Shown here in pieces: positions 8,523 through 18,579 of a stretch of DNA of 64,000 nucleotides (position 1 is its first letter; each line of letters begins with the position of its first letter). Location: NCBI RefSeq assembly GCF_002238045.1, contig NZ_NBYO01000001.1, forward strand, positions 1,511,001 through 1,575,000. The letters are read 5' to 3'. The translations under genes and the position numbers were made by a program. Below the pieces are notes generated by a model. It ran no database searches. It was not told the DNA's origin and saw only the letters and a program-made list of their open reading frames with translations. The DNA comes from Notoacmeibacter marinus. Lineage in GTDB: Bacteria; Pseudomonadota; Alphaproteobacteria; Rhizobiales; Rhizobiaceae.

Positions 8523-8836
8523 GGCCTTGATGTCGACAGGCCCAGGCGTGTCAGGTCCCGATTGTCGATTTCAAGCAGGAGCGCGCCGTGCGTTGTACCA
8601 TCCCGTTGGCCGAAACCGTCAAAGCTGCGCGGAACCTGAAAGGTGACCGGCTTTCCTGAATTGCCCTCCTCGATCGTCAGCGTCATCGTCGGTTCTGGAA
8701 GGGATTCGCAGACGCTGATGGGTTCCGCCGTGGTCGCGGTCGCCGTAATCGTTGCTGTCAGCAGGACGATACCCGAAAGGCCGGTCACGACGGGACGGCA
8801 CCGACGTCTGGCCAAATCATCCTGCGAGCCGGTCAT
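8507..8836 (-). CDS. Hypothetical exported protein, upstream half of a probably frameshifted gene
   Basis: A 109-residue frame starting at MTGSQDDLARRR with a GGGGAG ribosome site 9 bases before the ATG. An Arg-rich N-region and the hydrophobic stretch VVTGLSGIVLLTATITATATTA look like a signal peptide or anchor. It is followed by MTLTIEEGNSGKPVTFQVPR and then LLLEIDNRDLTRLGL, after which the frame ends in an unconvincing tail (STSRPCDYS). The downstream frame appears to carry the rest. I do not recognise the family. The pair lies between cpdR and the TIGR02302 gene. Confidence 0.5.
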   Translation of the reverse strand: MTGSQDDLARRRCRPVVTGLSGIVLLTATITATATTAEPISVCESLPEPTMTLTIEEGNSGKPVTFQVPRSFDGFGQRDGTTHGALLLEIDNRDLTRLGLSTSRPCDYS

Positions 8837-8906
8837 AACGCACCACTCCCCTTCGGCCCACAGCCTCCCGACCGACAACCCGCTTCATCGCGGGCCCACG
8901 CACGCC

Positions 8907-11567
8907 CTACTGCGTTTCCAGCAGCCGTTCCAGATATTGGCGCTCCAGTTCCGGTGAAAGGCGGTCGCCCAGCCGGCGGCGGATTTCTTCCAGAATGCGC
9001 CGCGCCCGTTCCGCTTCGATCTCTTCGGGAACCTTCGTCGTGTCGCCGAAATCGGGTCCGCGCGTGGCGCGCGGACGGCCCAGTGGATCGCGGTCGTCGG
9101 TTCCGCGAGCCTGACCGTTTTCACCGGGGCCGCCCTCATCGCCGGGTCGGCCTTCCTGCATGGCCTGCATCTGGTTCATCATATCCTGCGCGCCGCGTCG
9201 CATCGCTTCCAGCGCCTCGCCCTGATTGCCGACAGCGCCGCGGCCGTCCTCCTGGCTTAGATCGTCGCCCGCCCGCCCCATGGCCTCGCCCGCATCGCCA
9301 AACCCTTCGCCAGGTTCGATGCCGGAGCCGCGCAAATCGTCTGTCAGACGTCCGAGATCGCGCTGCAATTGTCGTTGACGGTCCTGCAGGTCCTGTAGCG
9401 TCTGGCCAGCCAGCCCGTTCTGACCCTCTCCGGGCTGTTGGCCCTGGCCTGACTGTCCTTGGTCCGGCTCACCCTGACCCGGTTGCACCTGGCCGGGTTC
9501 GCCTTGACCTGGCCGGTTCTGTCCCTGCCGGTTCGGATCACCGGGCTGCCCTTCCTGACCGGGCTCAGCCGGTTCGCCCTGCTCCCGGCGGAAGGTCTCG
9601 TCCATCAATTCCTGTTGTTCGCGCATGATTTCGCCGAGCTGATCCATCTGTTGACGCATGCGCCCTTGTGCGCTCTGCTGGCCGGACTGCCCTTGCATGG
9701 CCTGCATGTTCTGCATCATCTGCTCCATCATGGAGAGCAGTTGCTGCGCCGCTTCCTTGTCGCCGTTCTTGGCCAGTTCCTCCAGCCGATCCAGCATGTC
9801 CTGCAGGTCTTCGCCGGTCATCGTCTGGCTTGGATCGGGCGGCGGCTGGTTGGCGCGGTTCGGATCACGCGCAGCGTTTTCGGCCAGTTCGCGCATATAT
9901 TCCGCCATGGCCGTGCGCAATTCCTGCATCAGGGCGTCGATCTCGTCCGGCGAAGCGCCGCGTTCGATGGCCTCGCGCAGGGCCTGCTGAGCATCGCGGA
10001 GACGTTTTTCCGCGGCGCTCAGATTGCCGTCTTCGATGCCGATGGCGACCTCCCACATATAGTCGACCACCGCCCGCAACTGATCGTCCGTCTCGGCCTG
10101 ATCGAGGCGCGACACGACGGTCGACAGCGCCAGGTAGTCGGCCAGACGCGGTATTGTCTGTTCCGGCCGCAACATGGTGGATTTCAAAAGCCGCTCGACA
10201 TAGGGCTTGTCGTCCGCATCCATCGCCAGCAATTGCCGCTGTTCGAGCACGGCCAATGCGAGCGGATTGGTGAAGCGGCGTTCCGGCAGAAAGATCTCTG
10301 CGGTGCGGCTGCGGGACGATTGCCCGGCGGCATCCTCCGCCATGATGTGAATGCCGACCGCCATGCCGGCAAAGGGACTCTCGATCAGTTCGGTCACTGT
10401 TTCGCCTGCCCCATCGCCACGTCGCGGCGGAATGCGCAGATCGATCACCGGCGGTTCGTAAAGGGGCCTTGCTTCGGGGTCGGGTGGATCGAGCGTCGCA
10501 ACGATGGCTTCCGCCGAAACCACGCCGTAATCGTCCGTCAGCCGGTATTTCAACGCAAGCGCGCCGGTCGCTTCCTCCGCCGGCGCTTCGGTGAAGCGAA
10601 CTTCCGGCGGGCTGTCCGGCGTGACGGAGAAGGCGAACGGACCGGCCTGTCCACCGCCGACCGCCAATGTGCCGTCATTCTCCAGCACGTAGTCATATTG
10701 CGCCGTATCGGGCCGTTGCTCGCTATCGGAGCGTGGAATGGACGCTGCCTCACCGCCGATCGGCGTCCAGTCGACCCCGGTTTCGCCGCCGATGACGCGG
10801 ACCGTCACGGTCGAAAAGCGCGGCACCGTGAACAAGGTTTCGCTACGGTTCTGCTCGGCTGTCAGGAAAACCGGGGCGCGGCCGGTATAGTCGGGCGGCG
10901 TCACCCATGCGTCGATTCGCGTCGGCGGGGTGCCCGGCCCTCCTGCCCGGGCGGAAAAGGCATCTGTGATGCGGCCACCGGCGTCCGAGAAGGAAAAGGC
11001 GAAGGCGATAACGAGAAAAAGCGGCACCAGCGTTCGAAGCGCGTATGGGTCGCGTCTGGCGATGTCGCTGGCCGGCAGGCCCGTGCCGAGCGCACCGATG
11101 CGTCCGGCCATTCGCTTCTGGTGCTCGCGCCAGAGCGCTCGTGCAAGCGGATCGCTGGCGGAGGTATCTGCGAGATGATCGGTCTGCGTCGCGATCGGTC
11201 GATGGTGAAGCCGGTTGTGCCGCTCGAGACGAAGATCGATTTCCCCGGCAGTCGGCGAGCGAAAATGGCGCAGGCGGAGCAGCGACCAGATCACGCCGGC
11301 GCCAAAGGCGACAAGCAGACCGTAACGAACCGTATCGCCGGCGACCCGGAACAGCCCGAACCAGGCCGCGATCAGAAACAGCCCGCCAATAAGCAGCAAG
11401 GGCAGGATGAGTGGCCAGAGGCGCTCGGCCACCATGGCAGCGCCCATGCCGAAACGGGTCCGGCGCAGCCGAGACGCCAGCCCGTCTTCCGAACCGTTTT
11501 GAAGGGAATGCGATTGCGGCTGATCGGCCAACGCGATTCCTTTGCTTCTGCCGCGCGACCCACTCAC
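8907..11567 (-). CDS. TIGR02302/DUF4175 family large membrane protein
   Basis: An 886-residue protein starting at GTG. Two hydrophobic segments are near residues 50-72 and 78-95, and a third is near 175-195. A long extracytoplasmic part follows. The C-terminal third is very rich in Gln, Gly, Glu and Met, including a stretch of degenerate GQGEP/GQGQ-like units near residues 680-730. This architecture and the position next to lysA match the alphaproteobacterial TIGR02302 family, whose function is unknown. The low-complexity part probably forms coiled-coil or disordered structure. It lies 79 bp downstream of lysA, which is transcribed in the same direction. Confidence 0.85.
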   Translation of the reverse strand: MSGSRGRSKGIALADQPQSHSLQNGSEDGLASRLRRTRFGMGAAMVAERLWPLILPLLLIGGLFLIAAWFGLFRVAGDTVRYGLLVAFGAGVIWSLLRLRHFRSPTAGEIDLRLERHNRLHHRPIATQTDHLADTSASDPLARALWREHQKRMAGRIGALGTGLPASDIARRDPYALRTLVPLFLVIAFAFSFSDAGGRITDAFSARAGGPGTPPTRIDAWVTPPDYTGRAPVFLTAEQNRSETLFTVPRFSTVTVRVIGGETGVDWTPIGGEAASIPRSDSEQRPDTAQYDYVLENDGTLAVGGGQAGPFAFSVTPDSPPEVRFTEAPAEEATGALALKYRLTDDYGVVSAEAIVATLDPPDPEARPLYEPPVIDLRIPPRRGDGAGETVTELIESPFAGMAVGIHIMAEDAAGQSSRSRTAEIFLPERRFTNPLALAVLEQRQLLAMDADDKPYVERLLKSTMLRPEQTIPRLADYLALSTVVSRLDQAETDDQLRAVVDYMWEVAIGIEDGNLSAAEKRLRDAQQALREAIERGASPDEIDALMQELRTAMAEYMRELAENAARDPNRANQPPPDPSQTMTGEDLQDMLDRLEELAKNGDKEAAQQLLSMMEQMMQNMQAMQGQSGQQSAQGRMRQQMDQLGEIMREQQELMDETFRREQGEPAEPGQEGQPGDPNRQGQNRPGQGEPGQVQPGQGEPDQGQSGQGQQPGEGQNGLAGQTLQDLQDRQRQLQRDLGRLTDDLRGSGIEPGEGFGDAGEAMGRAGDDLSQEDGRGAVGNQGEALEAMRRGAQDMMNQMQAMQEGRPGDEGGPGENGQARGTDDRDPLGRPRATRGPDFGDTTKVPEEIEAERARRILEEIRRRLGDRLSPELERQYLERLLETQ

Positions 11568-11646
11568 GCTTTAAGCGGAAAGACTAGCAGCAAATGCGGG
11601 TTTTGCGAGGCCATGACGAATTTGTAATCTCGTCCGCCCCGCACCG

Positions 11647-12912
11647 TCATAGCCAGTCGGGGACCGAGTCGAGACCGATCAACGCCTCATAGTCCTGTCG
11701 TGGACGGATGACGTGCCAGCGGTCGCCATCGACCAGGACTTCCGGCACCAGAAGCCGGGAATTGTAGGTGCTGGCCTGAACCGCCCCATAGGCGCCCGCC
11801 GACGAGATGGCGAGCAGATCGCCTGCGCCGACCCGGCTCATGTCGCGCCCCTTGGCCAGATAGTCGCCGGTCTCGCAGACCGGGCCGACGACATCGGCGG
11901 TAATCCAAGGCGTGGTGGAAGCCTTGAGTTCGACCGGACGGATCGCGTGGTGCGCCTCATACAGGGTCGGGCGCAGCAGATCGTTCATGCCCGCATCGAC
12001 AATGACGAAGTTCTTGGCATCGCCTTCCTTGAGGTAGATCACCTCGGTCACGAGTATGCCGGCATTGCCCGCGATCAGCCGACCCGGCTCAAAGATCGCC
12101 TTCACGCCAAGATCGCTGGCGTGTTTCGCCACGACCGCCGCATAGTCGGACGGCAGCGGCGGCGGATTGTTGTCGTCCAGATAGGGGATGCCAAGGCCGC
12201 CGCCGAAATCGACATGTTCGATCGTATGACCGTCTTCGCGCAGGTCGCGAACCAGATCTCTGAGGACGGTCGCCGCAGCGTCAAACGGCTCAAGCTCGAT
12301 GATCTGGCTGCCAATATGCATGTCGATCCCGGTGATGCTAAGGCCCGGTAGTTCGGCGGCACGCCGGTAAATCTCGCGCGCATGGGCATAGGAAATGCCG
12401 AACTTGTTTTCTGCCTTGCCGGTCGAAATCTTAGCGTGGGTTTTTGCATCGACGTCCGGATTGATGCGGAGCGAGACCGGCGCGATCTTGCCGAGGGCGC
12501 TGGCGCGGGCGGACAGCATTTCCAACTCCGGCTCGCTCTCGACGTTGAAGCAGTAGATGCCGACGGAAAGCGCGTAGTCGATCTCGCGCGCCGTCTTTGC
12601 GACGCCTGAAAATACAACCTTCTCCGAAGGAATGCCGGCAGCCAGCGCGCGGCGCAACTCGCCTTCGGACACCACATCGGCGCCTGCGCCCTCTTTGGCG
12701 AGCAGCGTCAGAACCGCCTGGTTGGAATTGGCTTTCATCGCATAGCAGACCAGGCTGTCGATCTGAGCGAAGGCTTCGGAGAAGACCCGGAAATGGCGAC
12801 GCAGCGTGGCGGCCGCGTAGATGTAGACCGGCGTGCCGACCTCCGCGGCGATGCTTGGCACAGCTACGTTTTCGGCGTGGAGCACGCCGTCGACATAATC
12901 GAAGTGGTTCAT
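11647..12912 (-). CDS. lysA: Diaminopimelate decarboxylase
   Basis: A 421-residue PLP-dependent fold-type III decarboxylase that forms L-lysine from meso-diaminopimelate, the last step of lysine synthesis. The PLP lysine lies in VCYAMKANSNQ (about residue 60). Other landmarks are HIGSQI, the phosphate-binding glycine stretch DFGGGLGIPY, EPGRLIAGNAG, and the C-terminal active-site cysteine in VCETGDYLAKG. Length is normal. The small lipoprotein gene ends 3 bases before it, so the two are co-transcribed. Confidence 0.97.
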   Translation of the reverse strand: MNHFDYVDGVLHAENVAVPSIAAEVGTPVYIYAAATLRRHFRVFSEAFAQIDSLVCYAMKANSNQAVLTLLAKEGAGADVVSEGELRRALAAGIPSEKVVFSGVAKTAREIDYALSVGIYCFNVESEPELEMLSARASALGKIAPVSLRINPDVDAKTHAKISTGKAENKFGISYAHAREIYRRAAELPGLSITGIDMHIGSQIIELEPFDAAATVLRDLVRDLREDGHTIEHVDFGGGLGIPYLDDNNPPPLPSDYAAVVAKHASDLGVKAIFEPGRLIAGNAGILVTEVIYLKEGDAKNFVIVDAGMNDLLRPTLYEAHHAIRPVELKASTTPWITADVVGPVCETGDYLAKGRDMSRVGAGDLLAISSAGAYGAVQASTYNSRLLVPEVLVDGDRWHVIRPRQDYEALIGLDSVPDWL

Positions 12913-12915
12913 CGA

Positions 12916-13212
12916 CTATTCCACAAGCCTGTCGAGAAAGAACGGACGGTCCGTGCGGGATTCGCCATCGTTTTCCACGACGCGCCGTTCGCCCTGCTGC
13001 GTCTCCAGCGTGCCATCCTCGAGATCGGCAGCAGCGGCTCGCGCCTCCGAACGGTCCTCGCGACCGAGTGGCACGGCCAGCGGGCCGGCGACGCGCTCGG
13101 GCTTCTCCACCAACGCCGAGGACGGCGCTTCGAGAGGGGCGCGACGTCCGCAGGCCGAGAGCGTCAACGCCCCGGCAAGCAGAAGGATAAGGGTCAGAAA
13201 AGACAGGCGCAT
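12916..13212 (-). CDS. lptM: Small outer-membrane lipoprotein, LptM (YifL)-like
   Basis: A 98-residue lipoprotein. The signal peptide MRLSFLTLILLLAGALTLSAC ends in a lipobox LSAC with lipidated Cys at about residue 21, followed by GRRAPLEAP. LptM-like proteins with a C-G-x-x-x-P-L start downstream of the lipobox lie between argH and lysA in many proteobacteria. In E. coli LptM assists assembly of the LptDE LPS translocon; that role here is inferred. The frame is open 50 codons upstream, but only the ATG at 13212 gives a signal peptide. The C-terminal part is unusually acidic and variable. Confidence 0.8.
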   Translation of the reverse strand: MRLSFLTLILLLAGALTLSACGRRAPLEAPSSALVEKPERVAGPLAVPLGREDRSEARAAAADLEDGTLETQQGERRVVENDGESRTDRPFFLDRLVE

Positions 13213-13288
13213 GGTCGATGGGTTCCCGCGGATCGTGGCCGTTCTAGCGTGAAATCGGCCGGCATTGAAGTCCTTGCCGGACGTTCGG

Positions 13289-14692
13289 TTAAGTTTCGTC
13301 GCCCAACCGTTCGCGCCAGCTGGCGATCTGCTGGCGGACATTGTCCGGCGCGGTGCCGCCATAGGAGGTTCGCGCCTTGGCGCAGCTTTCCACCGTCAAC
13401 ACATGATAAACGTCTTCAGTAATGGCCGGATCGATGGCCTGTAGATCGGCGAGCGGCAGGTCGGCCAGATCGACATTGCGCTCTTCTGCCAGCGCAACGG
13501 CGCGACCGGTGATGTGATGGGCCTGGCGGAAGGGCAGGTTCACCTCGCGCACCAGCCAGTCGGCCAGATCCGTCGCCGTAGCAAAGCCGGCCCCGGCCGC
13601 GGCGGCCATGCGGTCGACCCGCACTTCCATGTCCGACACCATGCCGGTCATCGCCGCGATCATCAGATCGAGCGTTTCGGCGGCGTCGAAGACGGCTTCC
13701 TTGTCTTCCTGCATGTCCTTGGAGTAGGCGAGCGGCAGGCCCTTCATGACCGTCAGAAGCGTAATCAGCGCGCCATTCAGACGTCCGGTCTTGGCGCGAA
13801 TCAGTTCGGCGGCGTCCGGGTTCTTCTTCTGCGGCATGATGGAAGAGCCGGTGGAAAACGCGTCGGACAGGCGGATGAAGCCGAATTGCGGCGTCGACCA
13901 GATGACGATCTCTTCTGCGAGGCGCGACAGGTGCACCCCGCAAATGGCTGCGAGCGACAGGAACTCCAACGCAAAATCGCGGTCGGAGACCGTATCGAGG
14001 CTGTTGCGGGTCGGCTCGCGGAAGCCGAGTTTCTCCGCCGTCATATGGCGGTCGATCGGCAGGGAGGTGCCAGCGAGCGCCGCCGCGCCGAGCGGGCTTT
14101 CATCGAGCCGGGCGATACAATCCGTAACACGCGAGCGGTCGCGCCCGAACATCTCGACATAGGCCATGCAGTGATGGCCGAAGGTGACGGGCTGGGCGGT
14201 TTGCAGATGGGTGAAGCCGGGAAGATAGGTTTCGGCATGGTCGTCGGCGCGGGCCAGAAAGGCTTCGATCAGCGTTTTCAGGGCGCCGTCGATGCGCATC
14301 AGCTCGCGCTTGACCCAGAGCCGGAAATCGAGCGCCACCTGATCGTTGCGCGAACGGCCGGTGTGGAGCCGTCCCGCGGCGGGACCGATCAGCGCGGCGA
14401 GCCGCGCCTCGATATTCATGTGAATGTCCTCGAGCCGGCGGGAGAACGCGAACGTGCCGTTCTCGATTTCCTTCTCGATTGCCTTCAAGCCTTCGGCGAT
14501 GGCTTCGTGATCGTCCTTCGAAATAATATTCTGTGCGGCCAGCATCTCGGCATGGGCGAGCGAGCCCTCTATATCCTCACGGTAGAGGACCCGGTCGTAA
14601 TCGATGGAGGCGTTGATCGCCTCCATCACGGCGTCCGGCCCGGAGGCGAAACGGCCGCCCCACATCTGATTGCTATTCTTCTCGCCGCTCAT
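13289..14692 (-). CDS. argH: Argininosuccinate lyase
   Basis: A 467-residue member of the fumarase/aspartase superfamily that cleaves argininosuccinate to arginine and fumarate, the last step of arginine synthesis. The superfamily signature [12 protein letters not shown], with the catalytic Ser loop, is present. So are [12 protein letters not shown] and the catalytic His region [16 protein letters not shown]. Full length. It is divergent from the thioredoxin-like gene at 14727 and upstream of lptM-lysA, so the cluster serves Arg and Lys synthesis. Confidence 0.97.
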   Translation of the reverse strand: MSGEKNSNQMWGGRFASGPDAVMEAINASIDYDRVLYREDIEGSLAHAEMLAAQNIISKDDHEAIAEGLKAIEKEIENGTFAFSRRLEDIHMNIEARLAALIGPAAGRLHTGRSRNDQVALDFRLWVKRELMRIDGALKTLIEAFLARADDHAETYLPGFTHLQTAQPVTFGHHCMAYVEMFGRDRSRVTDCIARLDESPLGAAALAGTSLPIDRHMTAEKLGFREPTRNSLDTVSDRDFALEFLSLAAICGVHLSRLAEEIVIWSTPQFGFIRLSDAFSTGSSIMPQKKNPDAAELIRAKTGRLNGALITLLTVMKGLPLAYSKDMQEDKEAVFDAAETLDLMIAAMTGMVSDMEVRVDRMAAAAGAGFATATDLADWLVREVNLPFRQAHHITGRAVALAEERNVDLADLPLADLQAIDPAITEDVYHVLTVESCAKARTSYGGTAPDNVRQQIASWRERLGDET

Positions 14693-14726
14693 ATCTGCCC
14701 GGTCCCTGCAAGGAGTATCTGATCCA

Positions 14727-15416
14727 ATGGACGAAAAAGGCCGCCCGACCCGCCCGATGGGGCGCTATGTGTTTATCGGCTTTGCCATTCTTCTGGCCTT
14801 CACGGCGCTGCTATACGTGCTGGCAATGGTGGCTGGCAATGGTGGCGCCGAAACGCCGGATGACGCGGACCGCGCGGCGGCACGCTGCGTCGACAAGCCG
14901 GACCTGGCACAGGCCATCGACGATGCGAGAGTGGGCGAAGTCGCCGGGGTGTTGGCGAGCGACACGCAGGATTTGTCCGATCTTGCCTTCAACGGGCCGG
15001 ATGGCGCTGCGATGACGCTGGCAGACTTTTCCGGAAAGACCGTTCTTCTGAATCTGTGGGCGACGTGGTGCGTACCCTGCCGCGAGGAAATGCCGGCCTT
15101 GAACCAGCTACAAACGACGCGGGGCGGCGAGGATTTCGAGGTGGTCGCAGTCAATATCGACACCGGCTCGCTCGACAAGCCGCGCGAATTTCTCGAAGAA
15201 ATCAGTGTGACGGCCCTGCCGCTCTATTACGACAGTTCGACCGACGTCTTTCAGGAGATGAAGAAGCGCGGCTTGGCATTGGGATTGCCGGCCACGGCCA
15301 TTGTCGATGCGGAAGGCTGTCTGCGCGCTCAGATCAACGGACCGGCGGAGTGGGCGAGCGACGAGGCCGTCCGGATGGTGGATGTCGTGGCAGCGGGCGG
15401 CGGCCAAGAAGGGTGA
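14727..15416 (+). CDS. Thiol:disulfide interchange protein, TlpA-like
   Basis: A 229-residue membrane-anchored thioredoxin-fold protein. One N-terminal TM segment (about residues 12-33, [20 protein letters not shown]) is followed by a spacer with a lone Cys (RCVDKPD), then a TlpA/AhpC-TSA domain with the WATWCVPC active site (CxxC) and the cis-Pro region GLPATAIVD. TlpA proteins reduce periplasmic disulfides, for example in cytochrome oxidase assembly. The start was set at ATG 14727 with AAGGAG at 14710-14715. It is divergent from argH, with 34 bp between the starts. Confidence 0.85.
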   Translation: MDEKGRPTRPMGRYVFIGFAILLAFTALLYVLAMVAGNGGAETPDDADRAAARCVDKPDLAQAIDDARVGEVAGVLASDTQDLSDLAFNGPDGAAMTLADFSGKTVLLNLWATWCVPCREEMPALNQLQTTRGGEDFEVVAVNIDTGSLDKPREFLEEISVTALPLYYDSSTDVFQEMKKRGLALGLPATAIVDAEGCLRAQINGPAEWASDEAVRMVDVVAAGGGQEG

Positions 15417-15677
15417 TGGCGGTCGGTCTCTTACGTGGCAAGGCCGATGCTGTTCTTACGACCATGCTTGAGAGAGAAGATTTCCCGTCGCTTCGCGTAT
15501 AAATTGCATGGTCCTTAAAATTCGACGCGTTTCCTTCAACGGTGTTTAGCACGCGGGCGACACAATGTGCTCGATCGGCTGCAATCGTGGCCGCTGCGGA
15601 CATGACGTCCCTCAAGCTACGGGTTGGTCCGGTCATGATGACGGTACACCCAATGCGGCCGGCTCTCCGGCGGCCAT

Positions 15678-17249
15678 ATGGGGCAGGACATGGAATCCGC
15701 ACTGAAAAAACGCGCATGGCTGGACGCGATTTTGCTCTGCTTTTTCGGCATCGCCATCTGGTTTTCAGGCTACCGATTCGATCTTTTCGAAGAGCTCACC
15801 GCTTTCGTGAAACGCCATGAACACTGGGAGCTCGACGAGATCATCCTGGCGGTTCTGACGGCCGGAACCCTGGGTTTCATTTACGCCATACGTCGCATGT
15901 CGGACCTGCGTTCGGAAACGAAGCGGCGTCGGTCCGCCGAACATGAAGCAAGATGGCATGCGGAACGGGACTCGCTGACAGGGCTCTTCAACCGACGCTA
16001 TCTCGAACACTATTTCGACACGGTGCCGGCCAACCGCGTTCTGTCGGTCATGATGGTCGACCTCAACCACTTCAAGAAGATCAACGATCTGCGCGGCCAT
16101 CATGTGGGCGACCGGATCCTCTGCGCGGTAGCCGATCGCGTCCGGTCGGTTCGTTCCGACGCTGTAGCAATCCGCTATGGTGGCGACGAGTTTGTCGTAC
16201 TCCTTCCCAATGCCCTTTCGGATGAAGCGGGTATCGTCGCCACGGACATTCTTGACGCGCTGGAAAAGCCAATTTCCATCGACGACGAAGAATACAGGGT
16301 CGGCGCGTCCATCGGCGTGGCGACAATGCCGCAGCACACGACGGATGCGAACCAGCTCATCCATCTGGCCGATCTGGCCATGTATCAGGTGAAGGGGCGT
16401 CCGGGAGGCAGTTTCGAAGTTTTTCACCCATGGTTCCTGTCCGATGTGGAGCAGGCAGCCAATGCGGAACAGCAATTGCGGGACGCCATCCGAAACGAAA
16501 CGATCCAGCCCTATTATCAGCCGCTGGTCGAACTGGAGAACGGCCGCGTTGCCGGGTGTGAAGCGCTTGCACGCTGGTTCCGTGAAGATGGCACGCAGGT
16601 TCCACCGGCCATCTTCATTCCGCTGGCCGAAAAGATCGGCATGATCGACGAACTGTTCGAAAACCTTTTGCGGCGCGCCTGCCTCGACGCGAAAGGCTGG
16701 GACGAACGGGTCACGCTCTCCTTCAACCTCTCCGCTCAGCAACTCAACAATGTGTCATTGCCGTATCGCGTTGCGTCGATCCTGGGCGAGACCGGGTTCA
16801 AGCCCGGCCGTCTGGAACTGGAGATCACCGAAAGCACATTTGTCCAGAACGCAGAGATCGCACTCGATACGATCGCCCAGTTAAAGGCACTCGGCGTGCG
16901 GATCGCGCTCGACGATTTCGGCACCGGCTATTCCAGCCTCTCGCAACTGGCCAAACTGAAGATCGACCGGGTCAAGATCGACCGCAGCTTCGTAATGCAG
17001 TGCATGGCGGACGAACGCAGCATGAGCGTGGTTCAGGCGATCGTTCAGCTCAGCCGGACGCTGCAGCTGGCGACGACCGCCGAAGGTATCGAAGGGAGCG
17101 ACCAGTATCTGGAGTTGCAGAAGGCCGGGTGCGATATCGGCCAGGGTTACCTGTTTAGCAAGGCTCTCTCGTCACTCGATTTTCAGGTCTGGCTGGACAA
17201 TTTCACCGAGCCCAAGCGCGGCGAAGGCACGCTCGCCGCCACCGGATAA
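15678..17249 (+). CDS. Membrane GGDEF-EAL cyclic-di-GMP protein
   Basis: A 523-residue protein with two N-terminal TM segments (about 14-31 and 53-72) and almost no periplasmic loop. A GGDEF domain follows (about 90-255) with an intact YGGDEF motif, then an EAL domain (about 265-510) with CEALARW, LEITES, DDFGTGYSSL and KIDRSFV. Both catalytic motifs are complete, so it could make and/or degrade c-di-GMP. No canonical RxxD inhibitory site was identified by eye. The 261-bp gap before it shows no gene I can support. It is convergent with the nspC-like gene. Confidence 0.9.
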   Translation: MGQDMESALKKRAWLDAILLCFFGIAIWFSGYRFDLFEELTAFVKRHEHWELDEIILAVLTAGTLGFIYAIRRMSDLRSETKRRRSAEHEARWHAERDSLTGLFNRRYLEHYFDTVPANRVLSVMMVDLNHFKKINDLRGHHVGDRILCAVADRVRSVRSDAVAIRYGGDEFVVLLPNALSDEAGIVATDILDALEKPISIDDEEYRVGASIGVATMPQHTTDANQLIHLADLAMYQVKGRPGGSFEVFHPWFLSDVEQAANAEQQLRDAIRNETIQPYYQPLVELENGRVAGCEALARWFREDGTQVPPAIFIPLAEKIGMIDELFENLLRRACLDAKGWDERVTLSFNLSAQQLNNVSLPYRVASILGETGFKPGRLELEITESTFVQNAEIALDTIAQLKALGVRIALDDFGTGYSSLSQLAKLKIDRVKIDRSFVMQCMADERSMSVVQAIVQLSRTLQLATTAEGIEGSDQYLELQKAGCDIGQGYLFSKALSSLDFQVWLDNFTEPKRGEGTLAATG

Positions 17250-17269
17250 ACGCCGCCTTTCGTAGGCCG

Positions 17270-18577
17270 CTAGCCCAACCGTTCGGCAAAGTCTCTCCAG
17301 CCGAATTCACGGACCTTTTGGACCATGCCGGCCTCACTATCCCAAAGGGCGATGGCCGGAAGCGGCGTGCCGTTGAAGGTCGTGCTCTTGACGGTGGTGT
17401 AGTAGCCCAGATCGGTGAAGACGAGGCGGTCGCCGATGGATGGCAGTTCTGCAAAGCGATAGGTGCCGATCGTATCGCCGGCAAGGCAGGTCGGCCCGCC
17501 GACCCGTGCGATATTGGGATCGTTGACCTCGTTCGGACGGAGGGTGCGGGGCAGCGTCTCCGCCACTTCCAGTCTTCCTGTCGCAGTTCCGGACGGAAAA
17601 CCGGCATCCACTTTTCCTGAAACTGCGACCAGACACTCCGGCGTAAAGGGCGCCTCCAGCGCGTCCGGCATGTGGCAGGTCGCCGAGAGGTCCGTCACGA
17701 TGACCGGCGCGCCGACACCCTGGTCGGCCGTCATGACATCCAGAACCTCGCCGATCATCGCGCCGGCATGAAGGGCGACGGCGGTGCCCGGTTCGAGCGT
17801 GACGCGAAGGCCGGTGCGAGCCTGAAAATCCTTCAGAAAGGCAATCGCCTCGTCGAGCGGGAAATCATCGTCGGTCCAGAGAACGCCGCCGCCGAGATTG
17901 ATCTCCTCGACGGCCTGGAACAGATGGCCAAGCCGGTCTTCGATGGCGCCGACCATGCGGGCGAAGGCATCGAAGCCATGGTCGCAAAGCGCATGGATAT
18001 GCAGGAAGGAGAAGGGCGCCAGATCCTCCGTGGAAAGCGCCAGGCCATCGATGCCGAGCCGGCTCCATGGCCCGGCGGGATCGTATAGGGCGTTCTCCAC
18101 CTCCTGATGGCGCGGATTGATGCGCAGGCCGAGATGCAGCCGCTCCGCCCCGTCGGTTTCGGCGAGCAGTGGGGCAAAGCGCCGGTACTGGCTGAGGCTG
18201 TTGAAGATCAGCGCATCGGTGTTTGCGACCATCTCCGGCAGGTCGCCGGGCTTGAGGCCTGGCGCGTAGGTGTGCACCTCGCCGGCGAACGCTTCACGTC
18301 CAAGCCTCGCTTCCCAGAGACCCGAGGCGGCCGTGCCGTCGAGATAGCGGTCGATGATGGGCGCGCAGGCCGGCAGGGCGAACGCCTTCAGCGCCAGCAG
18401 CACCTTGCAACCGGCCTCGTTGCGAAGGCGGGCGAGGCGACGACCGTTTTCCTCCAGCCTTGCCGTGTCGATTACCAGGCAGGGGGAAGGCACGGAAGCT
18501 GGATCGAAACGATGAAAATTTCCTTGCGGCAGCGGGCTCTGATGCGTGCTGCCTTCGGAGCCGCGGGGAGCGGTCAC
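17270..18577 (-). CDS. nspC: Carboxynorspermidine/carboxyspermidine decarboxylase
   Basis: A fold-type III PLP decarboxylase of the alternative polyamine pathway, removing CO2 from carboxy(nor)spermidine. The PLP lysine is in VLLALKAFALP. The segment NLGGGVLWTDDDFPLDEAI and the C-terminal DLGYYTTVKSTTFNG are characteristic of CANSDC rather than LysA. I chose GTG at 18577, which begins 2 bases after the upstream stop codon. It gives 435 residues, somewhat longer than family members of about 365-400. An ATG further upstream overlaps the previous gene. Product polyamine (spermidine versus norspermidine) cannot be told from sequence. Confidence 0.85.
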   Translation of the reverse strand: MTAPRGSEGSTHQSPLPQGNFHRFDPASVPSPCLVIDTARLEENGRRLARLRNEAGCKVLLALKAFALPACAPIIDRYLDGTAASGLWEARLGREAFAGEVHTYAPGLKPGDLPEMVANTDALIFNSLSQYRRFAPLLAETDGAERLHLGLRINPRHQEVENALYDPAGPWSRLGIDGLALSTEDLAPFSFLHIHALCDHGFDAFARMVGAIEDRLGHLFQAVEEINLGGGVLWTDDDFPLDEAIAFLKDFQARTGLRVTLEPGTAVALHAGAMIGEVLDVMTADQGVGAPVIVTDLSATCHMPDALEAPFTPECLVAVSGKVDAGFPSGTATGRLEVAETLPRTLRPNEVNDPNIARVGGPTCLAGDTIGTYRFAELPSIGDRLVFTDLGYYTTVKSTTFNGTPLPAIALWDSEAGMVQKVREFGWRDFAERLG

Positions 18578-18579
18578 GA

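Noticed and set aside
9459..11627. A 722-codon open frame on the + strand opposite the TIGR02302 gene
   Set aside because: Antisense shadow of a real gene; His/Gln/Arg-rich with no domain.
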